From: Halorubrum sp. CBA1229
GTDB taxonomy: Archaea > Halobacteriota > Halobacteria > Halobacteriales > Haloferacaceae
Length of the DNA: 64,000 bases
Assembly: GCF_003721435.2 (NCBI RefSeq)
Contig: NZ_CP054585.1
Span: forward strand, 1,612,001-1,676,000
Direction of reading: 5' to 3'
The notes beneath the pieces were generated by a model. The model ran no database searches and was not told the DNA's origin. It saw nothing but the letters and a program-made list of their open reading frames with translations. Below, piece by piece: positions 54,074 to 62,891 of this stretch; position 1 is the stretch's first letter; every line of letters begins with the position of its first letter. Both the position numbers and the translations under genes were made by a program.

Positions 54074-55621
54074 TTAGCTAAAATTGGTGAAGTTCGCTTG
54101 GCGGCCATCGGTATCTCGCTTCCGTTTGTCCATCGGATTTTCTACCTGTATTTTCAGGTTTGACACGAGTGGCGGGTTCTTATTCGACTGATATCGCTTC
54201 CATTCGCCTTCTTCAACAAGTGCTTTCCAATCTTCGGGCGAGAAGCTGTGTTCGGCCCAACTGTGGATTCCGTTGACATAAAGGTGGAACCGTCTCTCCG
54301 AGTCCTGATTATATTCTGCCGAATACTTGTTGAGATATTGATCAACGGTAGTAAACCTAGCATCAAATTCGACACCGTAGTAGTCTCCAGAACCTTTGTT
54401 CTCAGAAAGCATTCCTTCCTTCGCATCTTCCATTTCTATGCCTGTGAAGGCCTCTTTCGAACTAGAAACGAAGAGTAACTCCGCACTCGGATCATCGGAA
54501 TCACTGAATGTTGAGGGATCACTGAACGCATGAATGAACTCGATTTGATCTCCCCGAATATCATGGTCGTCGGAGTTTGCGAGCTCTTTGTATAGTTCGT
54601 ATGCGTATTTGTGGATCCGAAGAGTGTAGATCTTCTGTGCGAGTTCCGCCTGCTCGTCTCGTAGTGTCGACTGGACAGTTCCTACCTCACGAAGAGCAGT
54701 TGGTCGCACGTGCTTCTCGTAATAATCAATATATTCTTCATTAAGTTCGAATCCGAGTGGTTTTCTGTCTAGTGCTTCGGCAATCGCAAGAGTGGTTCCA
54801 ATTCCCGCAAACGGATCGAATACGACATCTCCAGGCTCAGATGCTAGATGTACGATTCTTTCTACGAGACCTTCCGGAAACGGGCTCGGATGGTAACTTA
54901 CCTTTGGTCCCCACTGTCCCTGTTTCGGGATTGGGAAATCCCAGACATTACTCGGAACCATCCCCTTTGGATTGTACCGTTCTGGGTAATTCACCCACCA
55001 CCGCTCAAATTCGTCTGTATCCGTAATCCGGATGGCATCCTTGTCGTATTTGAAATCATCCGTCTTTGAGAACATCGTAATGTGCTCATAGACGTTACGC
55101 AGGCGTCCTTTCTGGTGCCAAGGCCGTGTCCGGAGCTTATCCCAGATAATATTGTCTTCCATCCGCCACGAATCCTGTAGTGGATCGTACACTGACCCAC
55201 ACTCTCGGCAGATTAACGAGCCATCTCCCCGGTTGCGTTGAAGACACCCATTACAATTCTCTTCGAGACACGTCTCATAATTCGGTAAATTCTCGAGCTC
55301 GTCAGCAATATCAAACGGGAGTCGAACGACACGACCACCGGTTTTGTACGTATCTGTTACGATCCATAGGGTACAGTCATCTGCTGCAATCTCGTAACAT
55401 TGCTTGTATATCTCCCGAATATCGCTGAGAAAATCCTCATAGCTCTGTTTTCCTACCTGCTCATCTTGATCGCCATAATCGACGAGGTCAGCATACGGGG
55501 GAGAAGTAATGATGGTATCGACGAGCCCGTCAACGTTACTGAATTCTTTCTCCAGTCTCGTTTTCAACTCTCGTGAGTCATGTTGATATATGCGATATTG
55601 AGAGTCTGGTTCGTCGCTCAT
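54074..55621 (-). CDS. Stand-alone DNA methyltransferase, homologous to the fused enzyme
   Basis: The 515-residue product has TSPPYADLVDYG near 39, a partial zinc-binding insert (CNGC...CREC, about 120-138) and DPFAGIGTT near 270, the beta-class motif order. Its length, inserts and C-terminal region (PPLVSNLKIQVENP) correspond to residues about 435-968 of the GHKL fusion (PPIVSNIGIEVNHP). It probably methylates N4-cytosine or N6-adenine. A PD-(D/E)XK gene lies upstream on the same strand and could be its restriction partner. Confidence 0.88.
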   Translation of the reverse strand: MSDEPDSQYRIYQHDSRELKTRLEKEFSNVDGLVDTIITSPPYADLVDYGDQDEQVGKQSYEDFLSDIREIYKQCYEIAADDCTLWIVTDTYKTGGRVVRLPFDIADELENLPNYETCLEENCNGCLQRNRGDGSLICRECGSVYDPLQDSWRMEDNIIWDKLRTRPWHQKGRLRNVYEHITMFSKTDDFKYDKDAIRITDTDEFERWWVNYPERYNPKGMVPSNVWDFPIPKQGQWGPKVSYHPSPFPEGLVERIVHLASEPGDVVFDPFAGIGTTLAIAEALDRKPLGFELNEEYIDYYEKHVRPTALREVGTVQSTLRDEQAELAQKIYTLRIHKYAYELYKELANSDDHDIRGDQIEFIHAFSDPSTFSDSDDPSAELLFVSSSKEAFTGIEMEDAKEGMLSENKGSGDYYGVEFDARFTTVDQYLNKYSAEYNQDSERRFHLYVNGIHSWAEHSFSPEDWKALVEEGEWKRYQSNKNPPLVSNLKIQVENPMDKRKRDTDGRQANFTNFS

Positions 55622-55806
55622 TTACTCATCAAAGGTTCAGTTAGGACTGATGATAAAGGAGTTGGTACCCTCCAGAAATTATTAGCGAGCTGATTGCCTG
55701 CTAGTCGTCTTCACTGTATCTTCGTTCAATAGTCGGTCTACTATTAGAATACTGAAGTTTAAGATAGAATCTTTTGCTAGGGAAACAGTACATTACAGCA
55801 GCTGGA

Positions 55807-56847
55807 TCAGTCTTGCGTTGAGAAATTCAGTTCCGAATACTCGTACGTGTAGCACTTAATCCCGTTCTCCTCACAGTGCGTCGCAAGCTCTCCTGGCGAT
55901 ACGTCCTCCGCCTCGAAGTCACCCAAGAATGCGACTGTCACGTTGTCATCGCCACGCTCCTCAGATCCTTCCACCACGACGGCCGTGTTCGGATCGTTGT
56001 GGCTGGTCTTGATTACCAGGTCCCCCGGCACATACGGGTTCTCCGCGAACGCGAGATTCTCGTGTTTGTACGTCCAGAGCTTGACGTCCTGGTCGTCACA
56101 GTACGACGCGAGGATCGCGGGGTGGTAGTCGCGCCACGCACCCGGTCCCTCGTCGAGCGAACTCGGGAATGCGACCCGCACCGCTTCCCCGTCCATTTCG
56201 TGTCCGAACGCCCCGGTGTTCTGCTCCGGCGGCAACACCTCGACGACAATCCCCACCGACGGCTCCGAGTCACCGGCCTTCACCACACGATCCCCCGGTG
56301 AAAACGGATTCTCCGGCTTCTGGTTCATGTGGGCGGTGTTGGGGCCGAGGTCGAGCAGTTCGTTCATCGGGCGAGCCGCGAGGTGGTCGAGTTTCTCTGG
56401 GGAGTCGCCAGAGAAGGCCGCCTCCGTTTCAACCTTCGACTTCAGAGTCTCGAGGCGCTCCCACCCGAGCAGCATCAGACTGTCCTCGTTGTCCCGGTGC
56501 CAGACCATCACCACGATGTCGTCGTCGGGGTCCCGTTCGACTAGCGACTCGGGAAGAAAGGCAGAGACGTCCCGTGAGGACTTCACGTCGACCGTGTAGC
56601 CGAACACCTCGAAGTCGTGTCCGGAGAAGCTCTCGGGGTTACACCGCCGGATCGCTTCCTCGTTTTCCCACTCCCACATTTCGACGGGGAGGTACTCGCG
56701 ACAGAACTGTTCGAACGCGAGCTCGCCGAGGTTGCCGATCCGCTTGACGTCCAGGTCGTCGGCTCCCTGAATGACCGCTTGGTGGTGGGCTCGCTCGTGA
56801 TCGATTTCGTCCGGGGTAAACCGATACATTACTTGAGTATCAGACAC
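55807..56847 (-). CDS. PD-(D/E)XK nuclease-like protein with tandem SH3-like domains
   Basis: The 346-residue product has GNLGELAFEQF near 39 and GHDFEVFGYTVDVKSS near 75, the E...D...DxK arrangement of restriction-type nucleases. Two repeated beta-barrel segments follow (NPFSPGDRVVKAGD near 183 and NPYVPGDLVIKTSH near 273). These might bind DNA or protein. Base composition is GC-rich, closer to the core genome than to the defence genes. It is upstream of the stand-alone methyltransferase, so it may be the nuclease of an R-M pair, or an unrelated core gene. Confidence 0.65.
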   Translation of the reverse strand: MSDTQVMYRFTPDEIDHERAHHQAVIQGADDLDVKRIGNLGELAFEQFCREYLPVEMWEWENEEAIRRCNPESFSGHDFEVFGYTVDVKSSRDVSAFLPESLVERDPDDDIVVMVWHRDNEDSLMLLGWERLETLKSKVETEAAFSGDSPEKLDHLAARPMNELLDLGPNTAHMNQKPENPFSPGDRVVKAGDSEPSVGIVVEVLPPEQNTGAFGHEMDGEAVRVAFPSSLDEGPGAWRDYHPAILASYCDDQDVKLWTYKHENLAFAENPYVPGDLVIKTSHNDPNTAVVVEGSEERGDDNVTVAFLGDFEAEDVSPGELATHCEENGIKCYTYEYSELNFSTQD

Positions 56848-56962
56848 CGGATAGATGTATTTTCAATATAAGATATCAAATCAAAGAAAGAGAGGGGCGA
56901 AGGAGTGTGAGATCCGGGCCTCCGACGACTACCTCTGATTCGGTGCGTGATTCCTTCCAGGC

Positions 56963-57259
56963 CTACGCCGCGTTGAGGTAGTCATCGGGGGGATACCCGG
57001 CCTTCGAGACAAGCTTGCGTGCGTCCTTCCGGACAGCTTGGTTGGCGGGACGTTCTTCGTGTGTCCGGATGTGGTCCTTGATCGAGGCCGCCACTTCGTC
57101 CATCAGATCCGGCCCCGCAATGTCGAGCACACTATCGAGCGTCTTCCGATAGCCGGCCTCCGATGCCGGGAACCCCTGACGGGAGCCGAGAACCTCGTCG
57201 TTTACCGACGCGATCTCGTACAGATGGCCGTTACGGCGGAGCTCGGCGTCTCGTTCCAT
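56963..57259 (-). CDS. Hypothetical protein (98 aa)
   Basis: The 98-residue product begins MERDAELRRNGHLYEIASVN and is helical with a charged middle. A TATA-like TATATAA on the complementary strand (57284-57290) lies about 27 bases before the start, fitting a leaderless transcript. No family is recognised. It is the last gene before the tRNA. Confidence 0.6.
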   Translation of the reverse strand: MERDAELRRNGHLYEIASVNDEVLGSRQGFPASEAGYRKTLDSVLDIAGPDLMDEVAASIKDHIRTHEERPANQAVRKDARKLVSKAGYPPDDYLNAA

Positions 57260-57737
57260 TACTGGCCGATAGAACGGAATCGGGTATATAATCGAGGATC
57301 GCCTGCCTCGAGGGGATCCGAATCGTCCTGAACAGCAATCCCGGGATTGCCAACTCCCCCCAATTGCCGGATTTCCTTTAACCAGGATCCCCGGTCGCTC
57401 ATTCCTCCACTCTCATGATCGCTTTTGCCCCGGAATCCACAGTTGCCATCGACGCTGATCTGCGGTTCGGTTATCGTGGGATTCTCGAAATGGTCTACGA
57501 ACTGCTCACGACGACGGCCGTCTTTTCGTGAAGCTCTCTCGACCTAAGCCGACCTGGCACGAAGAAGCTGCCAACCACCCAAAGGACTTTACCCCGACTC
57601 CGTCACGTGTATTTCACGAACCGCACGAAGGCGACGACCCCCATCACGCTGCGTGACGAACTCAAAATCGTCACTGGGGGTTCGCCTTATATACACCCGG
57701 CCGCCGTCCTGTCAATTTATCCCGTCAGAAATTGTGA
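57260..57737. other. Intergenic region adjoining the tRNA
   Basis: No convincing gene is seen; a 38-codon frame starting at 57415 is too short to support. The promoter of the 98-residue gene lies at the left. This is the right arm of the accessory region next to its attachment site. Confidence 0.45.
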
Positions 57738-57741
57738 CGGG
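57721..57741 (-). terminator. Hairpin downstream of tRNA-Arg
   Basis: CCCGTCA (57721-57727) and TGACGGG (57735-57741) are perfect 7-bp arms overlapping the tRNA 3' end. It may aid termination or 3' processing. Confidence 0.4.
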
Positions 57742-57810
57742 CGCGACGGGATTTGAACCCGCGGCATCTTGGTCCGGAACCAAGTGCTCTGTCCGCTGAG
57801 CTACGCGCCC
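57738..57810 (-). tRNA. tRNA-Arg (anticodon CCG)
   Basis: The minus strand folds into a full cloverleaf. The acceptor stem is GGGCGCG/CGCGCCC, the D arm has TAGCTCAGCGG, and the anticodon stem CTTGG/CCAAG holds the loop TTCCGGA with anticodon CCG. The T arm is GCGGGTTCAAATCCCGT. There is no intron and CCA is not encoded. It reads CGG arginine codons. Its 3' half is the apparent integration site of the accessory region. Confidence 0.95.
57739..57750 (+). repeat. att-like core copy 5 (inside tRNA-Arg 3' end)
   Basis: GGGCGCGACGGG is the acceptor and T-stem end of the tRNA gene. The four identical or near-identical copies at 6367, 7411, 8561 and 17780 lie in the same orientation. Confidence 0.75.
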
Positions 57811-58044
57811 TCACGCTCGAATATCCGCGGCGAGCGTTTAACGCTTCTGACTCGGGGCGTCACGATCGCCTGACCGCGCTCCGTCACTCCTCTGATTCCG
57901 TCCCAACAGAGGCGACGTCACTGAGCCCCGTCTACCGTCCGAACCCGCTGACCGTCGTCCCACGCCTTGCCATCGGTCCGCAGTCCCACAAATTATTTGC
58001 TCTGATACCTTCGGGGTGCGGGTTTATACACACGCGTTCGTAGC

Positions 58045-59655
58045 GTGGACAGAACGAACGTGACCCTCCGTCCAAGCGATCGGTCGTCCGCCCCGCGGGA
58101 CGATTCACTTCACGACGACGACGGGCGGCCCTCTGATGAGCACCGACATTCGACGGCCGACGGGGGATCGAGCTCCGATCCGACGGCCGGACCCGATCTC
58201 GACGCGGCGGCCCCGGCGACCGCGGCCGACCGCGGCTCGGACCGGTTCGTCGCGGCCGTCGCCGTCGACGGCGAGGTGCTGTTCGCGGGGCCGTCGGTGC
58301 CCGCGGTGCTGGGCGTCGAACGGGATGCGCTGCTGGGCGACAACCTGCTCGAGCACGTCCACCCGAACGACCGCGACCCCGTCTCCGACGCGCTCTCCGC
58401 GGTCGCGGCCGACCGCACCGTCACCCACCGGCTCCGACACGCGAGCGGCGGCTACGTCTGGGTCGAGTCCGTCGTCGACGAGGAGCTCGCCCCGGAGTTC
58501 GGCGGGCGCGTCGTCACCGCGCGCCGCGTCGACGTCGACCGCGCCTTCCCGGAGCGGTTCCGCCAGTTCCTCGAGTACGGGACCGACCTAGTCACCGTCG
58601 TCGACGACGACGGGCTGGTCAGGTACGAGAGCCCCTCAATCGAGGAGGTGCTCGGCTACGAGCAGGGATCGACCGTCGGTCGGTCGCCGCTCGGGTACGT
58701 CCACCCCGACGACCGCGAGCGCGTGACAGAGCGGTTCTACCGCGCCCTCGACGACCCCGAGGCGGCGCCGACGATGGAGTACCGATACCGCACCGCCGAC
58801 GGCGACTGGGTCTGGTTGGAGTCGCGGACGCGCTCCCTGCCGGACGCCGCGGTCGGACAGCTCCTCATCAACTCTCGGGACGTGAGCGAGCGGAAGGCGC
58901 GCGAGCGACGGCTCACCGACCGCAACGAGCGGCTCGACCGGTTCGCTGGCATCGTCTCGCACGACCTCCGGAACCCGCTGTCCGTGATCCGCGGGTCGAT
59001 GGAGATGGCGCGGCTGCAGGGGGACACCGAGCCGCTGGAGCGCGGCGAGCGCGCGGTCGACAGAATCGATCAGCTCGTCTCCGAGCTGCTGACGCTCGCC
59101 CGGCAGGGGTCGGGGATCGACGAGCCGACCGAGTTCGACCTCGAAGGGGCCGTCCGCGAGGCCTGGGCGACCGCCGGAAGCGACGACGCGACGCTCGTCG
59201 TCGGCGCCCACGCCCGGGTCCGCGGCGACCGCGGGCGCCTGCGACAGGCGCTGGAGAACCTGTTCCGGAACTGCGTCGAGCACGGCTCGACTGGCGGCCG
59301 GACGAACTCCGACGACCGCGTCGACCACACCTCTGACGGCGGTGACGACCTCACCGTCGTCGTGAGCGCGACCGCGGAGGGATTCCTCGTCGCCGACGAC
59401 GGTCCGGGGATCGACCCCGAGCACCGCGACGAAGCGTTCGACCCCGGCTTCACCACCAGCGCCGACGGGACCGGGTACGGCCTCGACATCGTCCGCGAGG
59501 TCGTCGAATCTCACGGGTGGACGGTCCGGCTCCGGCCGGACGCGGACGTGCCCGCCCTCCCGCCTGCGGTCCCGCAGCCGGACGGCGCGTGCTTCGTCGT
59601 CGAGGCGCCGGGCCCCGACGCGGTTACGGCGGCGGAGCCGTGGATCGACGGCTGA
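58045..59655 (+). CDS. PAS-domain sensor histidine kinase
   Basis: The 536-residue product starts at GTG 58045, which follows TTTATA (58023-58028). It has an Asp-rich leader, a PAS-like domain (about 65-165), a second PAS domain (about 170-290), HisKA with the phospho-His in IVSHDLRNPL (about 306) and HATPase_c with ENLFRNCVEHGST, DDGPGID and GTGYGLDIV. No transmembrane helix is seen, so it is cytoplasmic. It resembles the partial kinase at 3-617 through the catalytic domain. Signal unknown. Confidence 0.92.
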   Translation: MDRTNVTLRPSDRSSAPRDDSLHDDDGRPSDEHRHSTADGGSSSDPTAGPDLDAAAPATAADRGSDRFVAAVAVDGEVLFAGPSVPAVLGVERDALLGDNLLEHVHPNDRDPVSDALSAVAADRTVTHRLRHASGGYVWVESVVDEELAPEFGGRVVTARRVDVDRAFPERFRQFLEYGTDLVTVVDDDGLVRYESPSIEEVLGYEQGSTVGRSPLGYVHPDDRERVTERFYRALDDPEAAPTMEYRYRTADGDWVWLESRTRSLPDAAVGQLLINSRDVSERKARERRLTDRNERLDRFAGIVSHDLRNPLSVIRGSMEMARLQGDTEPLERGERAVDRIDQLVSELLTLARQGSGIDEPTEFDLEGAVREAWATAGSDDATLVVGAHARVRGDRGRLRQALENLFRNCVEHGSTGGRTNSDDRVDHTSDGGDDLTVVVSATAEGFLVADDGPGIDPEHRDEAFDPGFTTSADGTGYGLDIVREVVESHGWTVRLRPDADVPALPPAVPQPDGACFVVEAPGPDAVTAAEPWIDG

Positions 59656-59741
59656 GACCGACTGATCCAGCGGGGAAGAACGCGGACGGGGCCGCGCTCG
59701 CGTCCCGTCGCGTTTATTCATCCCGCCCGCCAATTCGATTC

Positions 59742-60215
59742 GTGACCCCCGTCGACGCCACGATCCGCCGGGTCGAGCGCGCGGACCTGCTCGCGGTGGT
59801 GCGGATCGAGCGGGCGTGCTTCTCGGACCCGTGGCCGTACGACGCCTTCGAGCGGCTGCTCGACGAGCCCGCGTTCCTCGTCGCCGAGCGCGACGGCGAG
59901 GTCGTCGGCTACGTCGTCGCGGACGCCACGCCGAACCACGGCCGCGACATCGGCCACGTCAAGGACCTCGCGGTCCACCCGGAGGCGCGCGGTGAAGGGC
60001 TCGGGCGGGGACTGCTCCGCTCGGCGCTCGCGCGGCTCCGCGGTCTCGGCGTCGCGGTCGTGCGCTTGGAGGTCCGCGAGAGCAACGCGGTCGCGAGGTC
60101 GCTGTACGCGGACGAGGGGTTCGAGCCCGTCCGCCGCGTCTCGAACTACTACCGAGACGGGGAGGACGCCATCGTGCTCGTCGTCGACCTCGCGGAGTGG
60201 GCGGCGGGGGCGTAA
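59742..60215 (+). CDS. rimI: RimI-type N-acetyltransferase
   Basis: A GTG start at 59742 is chosen because TTTATTC lies about 26 bases upstream and the GNAT fold begins there. The 157-residue product has the GNAT acetyl-CoA site (VHPEARGEGLGRGLL), ERACFSDPW and LEVRESNAVARSLY, all typical of RimI/Ard1, which acetylate protein N termini (ribosomal S18 in bacteria, broad targets in archaea). Confidence 0.9.
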   Translation: MTPVDATIRRVERADLLAVVRIERACFSDPWPYDAFERLLDEPAFLVAERDGEVVGYVVADATPNHGRDIGHVKDLAVHPEARGEGLGRGLLRSALARLRGLGVAVVRLEVRESNAVARSLYADEGFEPVRRVSNYYRDGEDAIVLVVDLAEWAAGA

Positions 60216-60329
60216 TTGCCGGCGGTGCGAGCGGCGGGGATCAGACGGTCGCTCGCCTCGTCGGTCCCGATCGACACGCGAACTTCCGCTTTTAACAAGC
60301 CTTAGTGCCCTGAGCGCGAACCGAACGAT

Positions 60330-62129
60330 ATGAGTTCGGTTCCCGAGCGAGCGGAGATCGACGAGGCGTACAAGTGGGACCTCCAGAGCATCTACGAGGA
60401 CGACGAGGGGTGGGAGTCGGCCTACGAGACGGTCTCCGACCGGATCGACGAGCTACGCGACTACGAGGGACGCGTCACCGAGGACGCCGCGACCCTGCTG
60501 AAGCTGCTCGAGCTCCGCGAGGAGATCTTCCGAGAGCTCCAGCAGGTGACGACGTACGCCCGCCTGCGGAGCGCCGAGGACACACGGAACCAGGAGTACC
60601 AGGCGATGTCGGCGAAGGCGTCCTCGTTGGGCTCCGAGGCGTCGAGCGCGCTCTCGTATCTCGAGCCCGAGCTGCAGTCGCTCACCGAGGCGGCAGTCGA
60701 GGAGTTCCTCGAGAGCGAGCCCGCGCTGGAGGCGTACGAGCACTACCTCGACGACGTGTTGCGGATGAAAGAACACACGCGCTCGGCGGAGGTCGAGGAG
60801 GTGCTCGCCGACCTCTCCGAGGTCACCGACGCGCCGAGCGAGATCTACTCGATGCTGACGAACGCCGACATGACCTACGGCGTCGTCGAGGACCCCGACG
60901 GCGAGGAGGTGGAGATCACGCAGTCGAACTTCACGAAGCTCCAGACGAACCCGGACCGCGACTTCCGCCGCCGCGTCCACGAGACGTTCTACGAGCAGTG
61001 GGCGGACGTGCGCAACACGGTCGGCACCTCCCTCGAGAAGGCCGTCCGCGAGCACGCGACGAGCGCCGACATCCGCGGCTACGACAGCGCCCGCGCGGCC
61101 GCGCTCGACGGCTCGAACGTCCCGGTCGAGGTGTACGACACGCTCGTCGACACGGTCGACGACAACCTCGACGTGCTCCACCGGCACGCCGAGCTGAAGG
61201 AGCAAGCGCTCGGCGTCGACCAGCTGGAGAGTCACGACCTCTACATGTCGCTGACGGGCGATCAGGGGCCGGACGTCGAGTACGACCAGGCCCGCGAGTG
61301 GGTGATCGAGGCGGTCGCGCCGCTCGGCGAGGCGTACCAGGAACGGATGGCCGAGGGGCTCGACTCCCGGTGGGTCGACGTGTACGAGAACCGCGGGAAG
61401 CGCTCCGGCGCGTTCTCCTCGGGCACGTACGACACGCAGCCGTACATCATGATGAACTACCAGGACGACATCGCCTCGATGTTCACGCTGGCGCACGAGC
61501 TCGGCCACTCGATGCACTCCGAGCTCGCGGGCGACGCACAGCCGTGGCACGACGCGAGCTACGAGATCTTCGTCGCCGAGATCGCCTCCACGGTCAACGA
61601 GACCCTCCTCACGCACCACCTGCTCGACACCGTCGAGGACGACGAGCTGCGGACGCACGTCCTCGACGAGTACCTCGAGCGCTTCCGCTCGACCCTCTTC
61701 CGGCAGACGATGTTCGCGACGTTCGAACAGCGGATCCACGAGCGCGTGGAGGCCGGCGACGCGCTCACGCCCGACGCCTTCGACGAGATCTACGGCGACC
61801 TGAAGGGCGACTACTACGCGCCCGCCGAGCTGACCGGCGGCATCGAGCGCGAGTGGGAGCGGATCCCGCACTTCTACTACAACTTCTACGTTTACCAGTA
61901 CGCGACCGGCATCTCCGCGGCCGCCGCGATCGTCGAGCGCGTCCTCAACGAGGGCGAGCCCGCCGCCGCCGACTACCGCGAGATGCTGAAAGCGGGCGGC
62001 TCCGACTACCCGCTTTCCGTCGTCGAGCTCGCGGGCATCGACATGGCCTCGCCGGACCCGATCGAGGCCGCCGTCGGGATCTACGACGACTACCTCCACG
62101 AGATCGCGGCGCTGCTCGACCTGGAGTAG
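60330..62129 (+). CDS. pepF: Oligoendopeptidase F (M3 family metallopeptidase)
   Basis: The 599-residue product has the M3B zinc motif HELGHSMHSEL near residue 388, with the third zinc ligand Glu further downstream (EIASTVNE). Length and the helical N-terminal half agree with PepF. It cleaves short cytoplasmic peptides. A TATA-like stretch (TTTTAACA near 60290) precedes the start. Confidence 0.95.
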   Translation: MSSVPERAEIDEAYKWDLQSIYEDDEGWESAYETVSDRIDELRDYEGRVTEDAATLLKLLELREEIFRELQQVTTYARLRSAEDTRNQEYQAMSAKASSLGSEASSALSYLEPELQSLTEAAVEEFLESEPALEAYEHYLDDVLRMKEHTRSAEVEEVLADLSEVTDAPSEIYSMLTNADMTYGVVEDPDGEEVEITQSNFTKLQTNPDRDFRRRVHETFYEQWADVRNTVGTSLEKAVREHATSADIRGYDSARAAALDGSNVPVEVYDTLVDTVDDNLDVLHRHAELKEQALGVDQLESHDLYMSLTGDQGPDVEYDQAREWVIEAVAPLGEAYQERMAEGLDSRWVDVYENRGKRSGAFSSGTYDTQPYIMMNYQDDIASMFTLAHELGHSMHSELAGDAQPWHDASYEIFVAEIASTVNETLLTHHLLDTVEDDELRTHVLDEYLERFRSTLFRQTMFATFEQRIHERVEAGDALTPDAFDEIYGDLKGDYYAPAELTGGIEREWERIPHFYYNFYVYQYATGISAAAAIVERVLNEGEPAAADYREMLKAGGSDYPLSVVELAGIDMASPDPIEAAVGIYDDYLHEIAALLDLE

Positions 62130-62309
62130 TCGGTTCGAAGGGCTCTCGTGCTGCGCGTTTTATAAACCGCTCACGCCGGGCGCATCGACCTTTTCTCCCT
62201 GCCGTTCGCCCGCTCGCCGCTCCCCCTCCTCGTCTGCTCGCGGGTGCCAGTATCTATCATGTTAATTTATTATACTACCGCGGGACCGGGTAGACGGAGC
62301 ACACGCAGT

Positions 62310-62723
62310 ATGACTCACGTAACACTAGACGTCGCCAAGAAGGTCATCGCGGCCGCGGAGGAGGAGGCCGCGGCGATCGACGTACCGATGTGTATCGCGG
62401 TGATGGACGACGGCGCGAACCTTGTGGGATTCCACCGGATGGACGGCGCGCTGCTCGGGAGCGTCGACATCGCCCAGAACAAGGCGTACTCCTCGGTGTC
62501 GCTGAAGTTGGACACCGAGGCGATCCACGAGGCGTCACAGCCGGGCGAGTCGCTGTACGGGATCGGGAACACGAACGACGGGCGAATCGTCACCTTCGGT
62601 GGCGGGTTCCCGCTAGAGGTCGACGACGGAACAGTCGTCGGCGGCGTGGGCGTCTCCGGTGGCAGCGTCGACGAAGACATGACGGTCGCACGGGCGGGGG
62701 TGGAGCGCTTCGAGGAGCTCTGA
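62310..62723 (+). CDS. GlcG/HbpS family (DUF336) protein
   Basis: ATG at 62310 gives 137 residues. The pattern AVMDDGANLVGFHRMDGA with later GVGVSGGSVDEDMTVARAG is diagnostic of the GlcG/HbpS fold. Members bind heme or small ligands or accompany diol-handling pathways. The chromosomal role is unclear. An AT-rich TTTATTATA-like box about 45 bases upstream suggests a short leader. Confidence 0.88.
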   Translation: MTHVTLDVAKKVIAAAEEEAAAIDVPMCIAVMDDGANLVGFHRMDGALLGSVDIAQNKAYSSVSLKLDTEAIHEASQPGESLYGIGNTNDGRIVTFGGGFPLEVDDGTVVGGVGVSGGSVDEDMTVARAGVERFEEL

Positions 62724-62891
62724 GAGCGCTGCCGCATTCGGTGGCCTCGGACCCCCTCTCACCGGACGCGTCGATGAGCACGCGAACCGTTCCGTGACGG
62801 CCCGCACTCACGTATCAACAGAGACCGATCACGTCCGAACGGCGATCACCGTCCCGGCACCGATTTACCGCTCCCACACGACGCGGCGACC

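Noticed and set aside
60374-62293. 639-codon frame overlapping oligoendopeptidase F in another phase
   Set aside because: It is Arg/Ala/Gly-rich composition artefact; the M3 zinc motif is in the other frame.
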